Assembly (NCBI RefSeq): GCF_003260205.1
Contig: NZ_QERF01000005.1
Coordinates: forward strand, 186,001 to 250,000
From: Winogradskyella tangerina
GTDB taxonomy: Bacteria > Bacteroidota > Bacteroidia > Flavobacteriales > Flavobacteriaceae
Length of the DNA stretch: 64,000 nt
Reading direction: 5' to 3'
Positions 18,865-28,500 of this stretch are shown here, one piece after another. A model generated the notes under the pieces. The model was not told where the DNA came from. It ran no database searches and saw only the letters and a list, made by a program, of their open reading frames with translations. A program made the position numbers and the translations under genes. Numbering within the stretch: the stretch's first letter is position 1; the number at the start of each line of letters is the position of its first letter.

Positions 18865-21273
18865 TTAATTCCTTAATGGTTTACCTGTTTTTAACATGTG
18901 CTGAATGCGTTCAAGAGTTTTACGCTCTGTACATAACGATAAGAACGCTTCACGCTCTAAATCCAAGAGGTATTGTTCTGACACTAAAGTTGGTTCAGAT
19001 AAATCTCCTCCAGCCATTACATAGGCTAACTTATTTGCGATTTTCTGATCGTGTTCACTGATGTAGTGACTCGCTTCCATGGCATCTGTTCCTACTAAGA
19101 ACATACCTAAAGCTTGTTTTCCAAGCACTTTTACATCCTTTCGTTTAACCGGATGAGTATAGCCTGCATCGGCCATTAATTTAGCATGTGCCTTTGCAGT
19201 AGCGATCTGGCGATCTTTATTGACTACAACTATATCTTTTCCTTTTTGAAGTACGCCTAGGTCGTAAGCCTCATAGGCCGAAGTTGCCACTTTTGCCATA
19301 CCAATGGTTAAGAAATATTCTTGAAGTACGTTTAATTCAACATCACCTTTATTGAAGGTATCTGAAGCTCTTAGCGCCATTTCTTTAGAACCGCCGCCAC
19401 CTGGAATTACACCAACACCAAATTCTACTAATCCGATGTAAGTTTCTGCTGCAGCGACTACTTTGTCAGCGTGTAATGATAATTCACAACCACCACCAAG
19501 TGTCATGCCATGTGGTGCAGCTACCGTTGGAATTGCCGAGTAGCGCATACGCATCATAGTGTCTTGGAAATATTTGATGGCCATATTGAGTTCATCATAT
19601 TCTTGCTCAACAGCCATCATAAAGATCATACCAATATTGGCTCCAACAGAAAAGTTAGCGCCTTGATTACCGATAACGAGACCTTCAAAGTCTTTTTCAG
19701 CAAGGTCAACAGCTTTGTTCAATCCGGCTAAAACATCACCACCGATAGTGTTCATTTTAGATTGGAATTCGCAATTAAGAATACCATCACCTAAGTCTTC
19801 AATAACAACACCAGAATTTTTAAATACTTCGTTAGACTTTCTAATGTTATCTAGTATGATAAAGCTATCCTGACCAGGAATTTTCTCTTGTGATTTTTTA
19901 GGGATATCATAAGCGAATGTCGCACCATCTTTAACGGTGTAGAAAGAAGTGTTTCCCGAAGCTAACATTTCAGTGACCCATGCATTTGGTTCTAAACCTT
20001 CGGCTTTCATCATTTCTATTCCAGCTTCAACGCCAATAGCATCCCAAATTTGAAATGGTCCGTGTTCCCATCCAAATCCCGCTTTCATAGCATCATCGAT
20101 CTTGTAAAGATCATCTGTAATTTCAGGAATACGGTTGGAGACATAAGCAAATAAGGCAGCAAAACTTTTGCGATAGAATTCGCCGGCTTTGTCTTTTCCT
20201 TTCACCAAAACGTTAAAGCGATCAACAACCTTATCGATAGTCTTTGTTAACTCTAGCGTTGCAAATTTTGCACGTTGCTTAGTTCTATAATCTAGGGTGT
20301 TTAGGTCTAAAGAAAGAATCTCTTTTTTGCCTTCCGCAGAGACATGCTTCTTGTAAAATCCTTGTCCGGTTTTACTTCCTAACCATTTATTTTCCATCAT
20401 AGTATTGATGAAATCTGGCAGTTGGAATAATTCATGTCGCTCGTCATTCGGACAATTTTCTCTAATACCATTAGCCACATGAACGAGTGTATCTAAACCA
20501 ACAACGTCTACTGTTCTAAAGGTTGCTGATTTTGGGCGACCGATCACAGGACCAGATAATTTATCTATTTCCTCTATGGTTAGATCTAGATCTTTAACGG
20601 TATGAAAAAGGCTCATTATGCTAAAAATTCCGATACGATTACCAATAAAGGCTGGCGTATCTTTTGCAACCACTGAAGTTTTTCCTAAGAATTGTTCGCC
20701 ATAACCGTTTAAGAATTCTAGAACTGCAGCATCTGTTTTTGGTCCAGGAATGATTTCAAAAAGTTTTAAATAACGCGCAGGGTTGAAGAAATGTGTTCCG
20801 CAGAAATGCTTTTGAAAATCTTCACTTCGCCCTTCGCTCATAAACTTTATAGGGATACCTGAAGTATTCGACGTTATTAAAGTTCCTGGGGTTCTATATT
20901 TTTCAAGTTTTTCAAAAACTTGCTGTTTAATATCTAGGCGTTCAACGACCACTTCCATAATCCAATCAACATCCGCAACTTTAGCGATATCGTCTTCTAG
21001 ATTTCCAGTAGTGATTCGATTTTTAAACGATGGGTGATAAAGTGGGGCAGGTTTAGATTTGATAGATGTAGTTAAGGCATCATTGACTAATCGATTACGT
21101 ACAATTTTGTCTTCTAATGTTAATCCCTTGGCTTTTTCTCTGTCATTAAGTTCACGCGGAACAATGTCTAACAAAAGCACATCTACACCAATATTGGCAA
21201 AGTGGCAGGCGATTCCGCTTCCCATAATACCAGAGCCAATAATGGCAATTTTTTTGATTCTTCGTTTACTCAT
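18865..21273 (-). CDS. fadN: 3-hydroxyacyl-CoA dehydrogenase/enoyl-CoA hydratase, FadN-like
   Basis: 802 residues. Domain order is dehydrogenase first (NAD motif IGSGIMGSGIA near 11-21), then the 3HCDH C-terminal domain, and the enoyl-CoA hydratase/crotonase domain at the C-terminal end (MTLGGGCELSLHAD and GVGVIPGGGGSKEM). This is the reverse of E. coli FadB and matches the Bacillus FadN type. It hydrates enoyl-CoA and oxidises 3-hydroxyacyl-CoA. Its ATG shares one base with the stop codon of the MarR gene (TAATG), so translation is coupled. Confidence 0.93.
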   Translation of the reverse strand: MSKRRIKKIAIIGSGIMGSGIACHFANIGVDVLLLDIVPRELNDREKAKGLTLEDKIVRNRLVNDALTTSIKSKPAPLYHPSFKNRITTGNLEDDIAKVADVDWIMEVVVERLDIKQQVFEKLEKYRTPGTLITSNTSGIPIKFMSEGRSEDFQKHFCGTHFFNPARYLKLFEIIPGPKTDAAVLEFLNGYGEQFLGKTSVVAKDTPAFIGNRIGIFSIMSLFHTVKDLDLTIEEIDKLSGPVIGRPKSATFRTVDVVGLDTLVHVANGIRENCPNDERHELFQLPDFINTMMENKWLGSKTGQGFYKKHVSAEGKKEILSLDLNTLDYRTKQRAKFATLELTKTIDKVVDRFNVLVKGKDKAGEFYRKSFAALFAYVSNRIPEITDDLYKIDDAMKAGFGWEHGPFQIWDAIGVEAGIEMMKAEGLEPNAWVTEMLASGNTSFYTVKDGATFAYDIPKKSQEKIPGQDSFIILDNIRKSNEVFKNSGVVIEDLGDGILNCEFQSKMNTIGGDVLAGLNKAVDLAEKDFEGLVIGNQGANFSVGANIGMIFMMAVEQEYDELNMAIKYFQDTMMRMRYSAIPTVAAPHGMTLGGGCELSLHADKVVAAAETYIGLVEFGVGVIPGGGGSKEMALRASDTFNKGDVELNVLQEYFLTIGMAKVATSAYEAYDLGVLQKGKDIVVVNKDRQIATAKAHAKLMADAGYTHPVKRKDVKVLGKQALGMFLVGTDAMEASHYISEHDQKIANKLAYVMAGGDLSEPTLVSEQYLLDLEREAFLSLCTERKTLERIQHMLKTGKPLRN

Positions 21274-21728
21274 TATTTTATACTATGTTCTTTTTGATTG
21301 TATATTTTTTTGTTTGAAATCATATTATTGATGAGTTCAGCAACTTCGTAGAAATGTTCAATTTTATCAGCAGAAATATTCGAACGTATGGCGTTATCAA
21401 AGGTTAATACGCGGTCCTTAGAATATTCTCTTTTTTCTCTTCCAAAATCTGTGAGGTGAATTAGTACACCACGTCCATCTTCAGGATTAGGTTTGCGCTC
21501 AATAAGACCTTTCTCTTCCATCGTTTTGAGTGTACGCGAAAGACTTGTCGCTTCCATACCCATTTTTGGACCTAATGAGGTTGAGGGTGTTCCTTTTTCT
21601 GGGTCAATACTTAGTAATGCAAAACCAGTAGCCATCGTTGTATCGAACTTTGAGGCTTCCTCGTTATACATCTTATTTACTGCTAACCAAGTGGTTCTCA
21701 GTACATAATCTATTGTTTTGTCCTTCAT
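21273..21728 (-). CDS. MarR-family transcriptional regulator of the beta-oxidation operon
   Basis: 151 residues with the winged-helix MarR fold: recognition region MGMEATSLSRTLKTMEEKGLIERKPNPEDGR, where the wing carries the conserved DGR. It is the first gene of an operon with fadN, fadA and an acyl-CoA dehydrogenase, so it probably senses acyl-CoA or fatty acids and represses its own operon. A perfect 12-bp palindrome and a consensus -7 element lie just upstream (21748-21778). It overlaps fadN by one base. Confidence 0.88.
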   Translation of the reverse strand: MKDKTIDYVLRTTWLAVNKMYNEEASKFDTTMATGFALLSIDPEKGTPSTSLGPKMGMEATSLSRTLKTMEEKGLIERKPNPEDGRGVLIHLTDFGREKREYSKDRVLTFDNAIRSNISADKIEHFYEVAELINNMISNKKIYNQKEHSIK

Positions 21729-21747
21729 TAAAATTTAGTTTGGTTTC

Positions 21748-21795
21748 CAAAGATAATAAAAAATACTATGCATGCATAATAAATTTATGTAAATT
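21748..21795 (-). promoter_or_regulatory. Promoter and likely MarR operator of the beta-oxidation operon
   Basis: Reading the - strand, TATCTTTG (21748-21755) matches the Bacteroidetes -7 consensus TAnnTTTG. Eleven bp upstream is a perfect 12-bp palindrome TATGCATGCATA (21767-21778), positioned where the -33 element and RNA polymerase would sit. A second symmetric element, AATTTA-N2-TAAATT, is at 21782-21795. MarR dimers bind such palindromes, so autorepression is likely. No TTG is present at the -33 position. Confidence 0.65.
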
Positions 21796-21802
21796 GTTGA
21801 AT

Positions 21803-21832
21803 AAAAAAAGCGTTCCGGATGAGAAACGCTTT
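21803..21832 (-). terminator. Terminator after the LuxR-type gene
   Basis: On the - strand, stem AAGCGTTTC / GGAACGCTT (one weak pair) and a seven-T tract. It lies about 40 bp after the stop of the tethered LuxR-type gene and separates it from the MarR operon. Confidence 0.8.
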
Positions 21833-21869
21833 ATAACTATTAGGTGTATTGAGAGGTGCTTAGAATTTA

Positions 21870-22877
21870 CTAAAGATCAACAATTTCCTTTCGTGATTTA
21901 ACGTTCAGCTTATTGTAGATTGAACTCACATGAGACTTGACGGTGCTTACACCAATATTGAATTCTTCTGAGATTTCCTTGTTAGATTTACCTTCCACCA
22001 AAAGTGAATAGATCCGCCTTTCCTGAATGCTTAACGCATCAATAGATCTTTTATCAGAAGTTTTTTTTTCTGAATTTCTTTTACCAATGAAATAACCTAG
22101 TAGATAGGCTGCCCCAACACCTAGAGCCATTAATAACCTGTAGTCGATGGCACTCTTCCTCTCAGGTATTTTCGCCCTGAACTTTTCAAAATACGCTGAC
22201 GATTCAGTTTTCCATTTATCGGAATAATTCTGATAAAATTCTAGATTATTCTTAAGATCGCTTTCATATTTACTGCGTTGCAAAGTATACAAGGATACTA
22301 AGGCATAAGAACAGGTATCAGCAATATGCCTTAGTTGTTCGTTAAAGGCATTGGTTACAAATTCGCTTTTAATTCGAGGCGCGCTGAAATTAGTACTGTC
22401 CATGAGTTTAACAATATCATCAACTTTGTCTAGAATTTTATTTTTCTCATCCTCATGAAAAGTCACATTACTAAAGATGCGACTTTGGTTTTCAATTTTG
22501 ATATAAGACTTGTTATTCGCAACAAGGAAAAAGTGATTTTCGGCGTTACCACCAATTATTATTGAAACCTTAGATGTTCCCCGTTTTGAAATATGAATAC
22601 GATAAAGGCTATTTTCTTTTGGAAGAAAATCGATATTGAACTTAAAGTACCCTGAAGCATCAACCTCAGATTCTGCAATAATCATACTGTTAGACATTGT
22701 GTACATTTTGCTAAAATCTGAGATATATGACAGGTATAGTTTTGGTTCCCAAATGCTGTCAAGAGTTAAATGACCTTCAATAAGATGCTTGTCCGTTTTG
22801 TTCTGAGCAGTTATTGTAGCGCAACTCAAAAATGCTGGTAAGAGTATTAATATTTTTAAGATTCTATAAAATTGCAA
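21870..22877 (-). CDS. Membrane-tethered LuxR-type transcription regulator
   Basis: 335 residues. An N-terminal export signal with possible lipobox (AFLSC) precedes a periplasmic region (about 25-245) whose first part resembles the DUF4369 beta domain (LIEGHLTLDSIWEPKLYLSY). One transmembrane segment (about 246-265, LLMALGVGAAYLLGYFIG) leads to a cytoplasmic LuxR HTH (279-335, LSIQERRIYSLLVEGKSNKEI). The topology implies a one-component sensor that reads an envelope signal. The only usable start is TTG; no in-frame ATG lies between the upstream stop and residue 50. It follows a small exported protein by 16 bp, probably co-transcribed. Confidence 0.8.
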   Translation of the reverse strand: MQFYRILKILILLPAFLSCATITAQNKTDKHLIEGHLTLDSIWEPKLYLSYISDFSKMYTMSNSMIIAESEVDASGYFKFNIDFLPKENSLYRIHISKRGTSKVSIIIGGNAENHFFLVANNKSYIKIENQSRIFSNVTFHEDEKNKILDKVDDIVKLMDSTNFSAPRIKSEFVTNAFNEQLRHIADTCSYALVSLYTLQRSKYESDLKNNLEFYQNYSDKWKTESSAYFEKFRAKIPERKSAIDYRLLMALGVGAAYLLGYFIGKRNSEKKTSDKRSIDALSIQERRIYSLLVEGKSNKEISEEFNIGVSTVKSHVSSIYNKLNVKSRKEIVDL

Positions 22878-22893
22878 AGGTTGGTTATTTTGA

Positions 22894-23319
22894 TTAGTAC
22901 AAGACTTGGCGCGATTGGATATTTACTCTACCAGTCGCATCTTTTGGAATAAACTTTATTTGCCAATTCCCTAAACTAGGATCATTAATGATTTTATTAA
23001 TGTGACCTGTTACACCTTCAGTGAGTTCACTGAATAGACTGCCATCTCCTTCAGATTCCATACCTTCAATTGTAAATTCGCCTTGTTTTTCATTTTCGGG
23101 GTTGTAAATTTCTATCGTAACGGTACCTTTTCGTACGGCACATGCAATCTCTAATTTTAAGGTTGATGTTTTTTCAGAAATTTTAATATCTACTGATTGT
23201 ATTTTGGAAGATTCTTTAAATCCAAGATTTCGTGTAATCTTAAAATCAGTGCTTTGAGCAAATGCAGTTGAACTAAAAACTACAAATAATAGCGGTAGAA
23301 AAATTAATAAACGTTTCAT
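22894..23319 (-). CDS. Small exported protein upstream of the tethered regulator
   Basis: 141 residues with signal peptide MKRLLIFLPLLFVVFSSTAFAQ. The mature part is beta-rich (LEIACAVRKGTVTIEIYNPE, NWQIKFIPKDATGRVNIQSR) and has no recognised domain. It is 16 bp upstream of the tethered LuxR-type gene, so it may share its transcript and could be part of the sensed envelope process, though that is only positional. A TAGTTTTG -7-like match lies about 45 bp upstream, with a TTG at a shorter than usual distance. Confidence 0.6.
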   Translation of the reverse strand: MKRLLIFLPLLFVVFSSTAFAQSTDFKITRNLGFKESSKIQSVDIKISEKTSTLKLEIACAVRKGTVTIEIYNPENEKQGEFTIEGMESEGDGSLFSELTEGVTGHINKIINDPSLGNWQIKFIPKDATGRVNIQSRQVLY

Positions 23320-23438
23320 AATATTTTTATTTAAAGTTAATACTACAAAACTATTTCTAAAGGTAGAGCAATAGAAATTTTTACAGTCTGAAAAAAGTAT
23401 TAATTAAGTTTTAAAAACGTGCTAAACCCTTTAATTTT

Positions 23439-25211
23439 CTACGGTCTGTAGATTTTTTCGTAGAGTGCATCGTATTTTTTTCTGATAACACTTCGCTTCA
23501 TTTTCATGGTAGGAGTCAGATGCCCATCGTCGATCGTCCATGCTTCAGGAGTTAACTCAAAGCGTTTTATCTGTTCCCATTTTCCGAAGTTTTTATTGTA
23601 TTTGTCTACTTCTTTCTGAATGCGATTAATCACCGTTTCTGAAGATGCAATTTCTTCTTCGGAAGTTCCGATATTGTGTTCCTTGTGTTCGATCCAATCA
23701 CGGATAAATTCAAAATTTGGTTGAATAATGGCGCCAGGCATTTTTTCGCCTTCGCCGACAACCATAACTTGCTCAATGAATAAGGATTGCTTCAGGTCGT
23801 TTTCTAGTAGCGTAGGAATGATGTATTTACCACCAGAGGTTTTAAACATTTCCTTTTTTCGCCCGGTGATTTTCAAAAATCCATCGTCATCTATAATGCC
23901 TTTATCTCCGGTATGAAAGTATTCACCAGTCATTACGCTATCTGTTTTTTCAGGATCTTTATAATAGCCCATCATTACGTTTGGTCCTTTAATTAAGATC
24001 TCACCATCTTCGGCTATTTTCACCTCTACGTTATCTATAGGTTTCCCTACGGTGCCGACTTTGAAATGATTATCGCTATACATTCCAACAGAGACCACTG
24101 GCGACGTTTCCGTAAGACCATAGCCCTCCATGACTTGCATTTGTCCTGCAGAAAACACACGAGATAATCTAGGTTGAAGTGCCGCACTTCCTGAAACCAT
24201 TGTTCTTAATTCACCGCCAAGTGCTTCTCGCCATTTGCTAAAAATTAGTTTATTAGCAATGCTTAGTTTGAATTCGTACCAAGAACCGTTGGCTCGGTAT
24301 GGTTCCCATTTCTCACCAAGCTCTACTGCCCAATAGAAAAGTTTTTGTTTTATGCCGGAGAGTTCATCAGCTTTCAACATAATTTTATCGAAGACCTTTT
24401 CTAATAGTCGCGGTACCACACTCATAAGATGTGGTTTTATTTCTTTGGCATTATCTCCAATTTTGTCTAAGCCTTCAGCGAAGTAGATACTTGTTCCGGC
24501 GTATTGATAGATATAGATAAGTACACGTTCAAAAATGTGGCAAATGGGTAGGAAACTCAAGATTCTAGTTTCACCATCAATAGGAGGTAAGCGCTTTGAC
24601 GCATCTAAGGCGTTACTTGTAATATTCCAATGTGAAAGCATTACACCTTTGGGTTTTCCTGTGGTCCCCGATGTATAAATAATGGTTGCTAAGTCTTCAG
24701 GCTTTACGGCTTCTTTTCTTGCTTCAACTTCATTTTGATTGCTATCGTCTGCACCTAATTCGAAAAGTTCAGAGTAATGTTTGCAGCCTTCAATATGGTC
24801 GAATGAATATACATCTCTTAGTTGCGTATTGTCTTGAACCTTTCTAACTTTTTCTAAGACTTCTTCATCTGAAACAAAACAATAGATAGACTCACTATGA
24901 TTTAAGACATATTGATAATCTTCAGCAGAAATTGTTGGATAAATAGGAATATTGATAGCACCAACCTGAAGCACACCAATATCCATGATATTCCATTCGG
25001 TTCTATTTGTTGAGGATATTACAGCAATTTTATCTCCTGATTGTACACCAAGTTTTATCAAAGCACGGCTAACCGCATTGGCTTTGTTAATATACTCTTG
25101 GGTAGACATTGGTGACCATTCACCATTGTATTTTGTAACCAAAGCCTTGGCATTTGGTTTATGTTTTAATTGATAGTAAGGAAAATCAAAGAGGCGCGTA
25201 ACGTCTGTCAT
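23439..25211 (-). CDS. Long-chain fatty acid-CoA ligase (AMP-forming)
   Basis: 590 residues of the ANL superfamily. Motifs are the P-loop IIYTSGTTGKPKGVM (near 180-195), GYGLTETSP (near 360) and GEYFHTGDKG plus KITGRKKEMFKTSGGKYI-type A8 sequence near 430-460. It activates fatty acids to acyl-CoA at the membrane, feeding the beta-oxidation enzymes encoded 2 kb downstream. It is monocistronic and no MarR-type palindrome was noticed in front of it. FadD-like is the best functional label; chain-length preference cannot be read from sequence. Confidence 0.9.
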   Translation of the reverse strand: MTDVTRLFDFPYYQLKHKPNAKALVTKYNGEWSPMSTQEYINKANAVSRALIKLGVQSGDKIAVISSTNRTEWNIMDIGVLQVGAINIPIYPTISAEDYQYVLNHSESIYCFVSDEEVLEKVRKVQDNTQLRDVYSFDHIEGCKHYSELFELGADDSNQNEVEARKEAVKPEDLATIIYTSGTTGKPKGVMLSHWNITSNALDASKRLPPIDGETRILSFLPICHIFERVLIYIYQYAGTSIYFAEGLDKIGDNAKEIKPHLMSVVPRLLEKVFDKIMLKADELSGIKQKLFYWAVELGEKWEPYRANGSWYEFKLSIANKLIFSKWREALGGELRTMVSGSAALQPRLSRVFSAGQMQVMEGYGLTETSPVVSVGMYSDNHFKVGTVGKPIDNVEVKIAEDGEILIKGPNVMMGYYKDPEKTDSVMTGEYFHTGDKGIIDDDGFLKITGRKKEMFKTSGGKYIIPTLLENDLKQSLFIEQVMVVGEGEKMPGAIIQPNFEFIRDWIEHKEHNIGTSEEEIASSETVINRIQKEVDKYNKNFGKWEQIKRFELTPEAWTIDDGHLTPTMKMKRSVIRKKYDALYEKIYRP

Positions 25212-25343
25212 AATTTATAAATCTGTAAAATTTACTGGGGATTTCTACGAAAATAAGAAATTTAGGTCGATTTTATTTAGCTGTTGCGAATTAAACAAAA
25301 GATTATGAAGATTCAAATTTTTCTAAAATCGATTTGAAGAAAA

Positions 25344-25468
25344 TAAAAAAAGGGCTTTAAATAATAAAGCCCTTCGATTTTATGATACTTTTCACCCTAA
25401 CTACTAATAAATTTAAGTCTTAACCCCTTAGTGATTAATCAATATCATTAGTAAAAAAGTATCACTCT
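25344..25468 (-). ncRNA. Candidate small RNA downstream of purL (possibly 6S-like)
   Basis: A ~125-nt - strand transcript is predicted between a consensus promoter (25474-25504) and a perfect terminator. The body has a 10-bp closing stem (25383-25392 with 25455-25464, TGATACTTTT/AAAAGTATCA) and an inner 6-bp stem (25403-25408 with 25447-25452). Between them is an asymmetric bubble of 10 against 2 nt, and a large AU-rich interior contains CTAAGGGGTTAAG. No ORF fits. A long closed helix with a bubble is reminiscent of 6S RNA, of which a flavobacterial form (6S-Flavo) is known; I cannot confirm that family by eye. Confidence 0.55.
25345..25375 (-). terminator. Terminator of the purL-downstream small RNA
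   Basis: On the - strand, perfect 10-bp stem AAGGGCTTTA / TAAAGCCCTT with a 5-nt AT loop, followed by seven T. It would also stop read-through from purL, 130 bp upstream. Confidence 0.88.
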
Positions 25469-25473
25469 TTATA

Positions 25474-25504
25474 CAAATATAAGTACTGTATTCAAATTCA
25501 GCAA
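25474..25504 (-). promoter_or_regulatory. Promoter of the purL-downstream small RNA
   Basis: On the - strand TTG (25502-25504), 20-bp spacer, TATATTTG (25474-25481). This is the Bacteroidetes -33/-7 arrangement. The TTG lies directly beside the purL stop codon, so the promoter sits at the very end of purL and predicts a start near 25468. Confidence 0.6.
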
Positions 25505-25505
25505 C

Positions 25506-28500
25506 TTAAGCGTGTTTATTTTCTATCCATAATCTCGCATTTACAAATGCCTCTATCCAAGGAGAAACTTCGTCCTTTCTGCCGTCTGGATAGTGTGCCC
25601 AATTCCACTGGAATGTTGAACGCTCAATATGCGGCATAGTCACTAAATGTCTTCCAGTCTTATCGCACATCATGGCTGTATTGAAATCTGATCCGTTTGG
25701 ATTATGCGGATAACCTTCGTAGCTGTATTTAGCCACGATATGGTATTGATCTTCGGAATACGGTAGTTTGAATTTTCCTTCACCATGTGAAATCCAAACC
25801 CCTAATTGACTTCCGGCTAAGCTCGATAACATCACTGAATTGTTCTCCTGAATTTTCACAGATGTAAAGGCACTCTCGTGTTTATGAGAATCGTTGTAAG
25901 TCATTTTCCCATGAATCTCATGTTCTGGATTAATGAGGTCTAATTCCATCCAAAGTTGGCAACCATTACAAATTCCAACTGAGAGTGTATCTTCTCTCTG
26001 GAAGAAATCCCAAATCACTTTATTAGCCTTTTCATTGTATTTTATTGCACCTGCCCAACCTTTTGCAGAACCTAGTACATCAGAATTACTAAACCCTCCA
26101 ACAGCACCAAGAAACTGAATATCTTCAAGTGTTTCTCTACCTGAAATTAGATCGGTCATATGAACGTCTTTCACATCAAAACCAGCTAGATACATGGCGT
26201 TGGCCATTTCGCGTTCAGAATTACTTCCTTTTTCTCTTAAAATCGCTGCTTTAGGGCGATTAGAATTTACCTCTGGTAGTTTTCCTGTAAAATGCTTTGG
26301 AAACTTATACGCTAGAGGTTGGTTTTTATAATTGTTGAAGCGCTCATCAGCAAGGTTATTTGCTGTTTGCTTTCGGTCGAGGAGAAGCGAGGTTTTATAC
26401 CATACATCTCTCAATCGCGAAACGGTCATCGTATAAACCTGATTGCTATTTATAACCCCGAGCACATCACTTTCAGTAACTTCACCCAACTTATGAAACT
26501 CAATATTGGCTTGTGCCAATGTGTTTTCTATTGAATCGTCCGTAGACTGAATCACGACACCAGCATTTTCAGAAAATAGAACTTTGAAAGCGTCCTTTTC
26601 TCCTAGACTAGTAATGTCTAATTCGGCACCAATATTATTATCAGCAAAACACATTTCCAATAACGTTGTAATAAGTCCTCCTGAAGCCACATCATGGCCT
26701 GCAACTATCTTATCGTTCTTAATGAGCTGCTGAATAGTATTGAATACATTGATGACGTAATTAGCATCTTTAACCGTTGGAGTTTCACTACCAATTTTGT
26801 TATTGATCTGTGCAAAAGAACTACCGCCAAGTTTAAAATCATCTTGAGATATATTTATGTAATAGATCGAACCTTTTCCTACTTTGAAAACGGGTTCAAC
26901 AACTTTAGAAATATCATTACAATTTGCCGCTGCTGAAATAATCACTGTGCCTGGAGCAATAACATCACCTTCAGGATATTTCTGCTTCATTGAAAGTGAA
27001 TCTTTACCCGTAGGAACATTAATGCCCAAATCGATTGCAAATTCTGACACCGCTTTTACTGCTTCGTATAAACGGGCGTCTTCACCGTCATTTCTGCAAG
27101 GCCACATCCAGTTGGCTGAAAGGGACACACTTTTTAAACCATCTTTTAAAGGCGCCCAAATTATATTGGTTAAAGACTCTGTAATTGAATTACGGCTACC
27201 TGCAATTGGATCTATCAACGCCGAAACCGGTGAGTGCCCAATTGAAGTTGCTATGCCTTCTTTACCTTTGAAATCTAGAGCCATTACACCAAGGTTGTTA
27301 AGTGGTAATTGCAATGGACCAGCACATTGCTGCTTAGCAACTTTTCCTCCTACACAACGATCTACTTTGTTTGTGAGCCAGTCTTTACAAGCTACAGCTT
27401 CAAGTTGTAAAACCTGATCTAAATAATCATAGATCTGGTCAGTATTATAACTTAGGTCTTGATAGTTTTTCTCAACTGTAACGTCGTTCATTATGGTTTT
27501 TGGTGAACTACCAAACATGTCTTCTAATGCTAAATCCATAGGTTTATCGCCTTTAGATTTAGATTCAAAAGTGAAACGATGTTTCCCAGTAACTTCGCCA
27601 ACGTCATAAATTGGTGAGCGTTCTCGATCTGCAATTTTATGTAAGGTGTCTAGATGCTCATCGGCAATAACGAGTCCCATACGCTCCTGTGATTCATTTC
27701 CAATTATCTCTTTTGAAGATAGTGTTGGGTCTCCAATGGGCAGTTTATCTAAATCGATATGGCCACCAGTATCTTCTACGAGTTCAGACAGACAGTTGAG
27801 ATGACCACCTGCACCATGATCGTGAATAGAGACAATGAAGTTTTCATCGCTTTCAACCATGCTTCTTACAGCATTGGCAGCACGTTTTTGCATTTCTGGG
27901 TTCGAACGCTGAACAGCATTGAGTTCTATTCCTGAATCAAATTCGCCTGTGTCGGCAGACGATACTGCCGCACCTCCCATACCAATTCGGTAATTATCTC
28001 CACCTAAAATGACGATTTTATCACCTGTTTTGGGGATTTCTTTTATGGCCTGATCTGCTTTTCCGTATCCTATTCCACCAGCCAGCATGATGACCTTGTC
28101 GTAACCGATTCGATCTTCTTTTTCTTGATGTTCGAAGGTTAAAACAGAACCACAAATTAACGGTTGGCCAAATTTATTTCCAAAGTCGGAAGCCCCATTA
28201 CTCGCTTTAATTAAAATATCAATCGGTGTTTGGTACAACCATTTACGTGCAGGGAATGCTTTTTCCCATGGTCGCTCTTCCTCTAATCGCGAATAGGAGG
28301 TCATGTACACAGCTGTTCCGGCTAAAGGAATTGAGCCTTTTCCACCTGCAAGACGGTCTCTAATTTCACCACCAGACCCTGTTGCCGCACCGTTAAATGG
28401 TTCAACAGTTGTTGGGAAATTATGGGTTTCTGCTTTGAGTGAAATAACAGATTCAAAATCTTTAGTAGTATAATAATCTGGAATATCCGCACGTTTTGGC

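Noticed and set aside
26884..27417. A 177-codon open frame antisense to purL
   Set aside because: It lies wholly inside the conserved purL sequence, has no plausible domain or promoter, and is a shadow frame.
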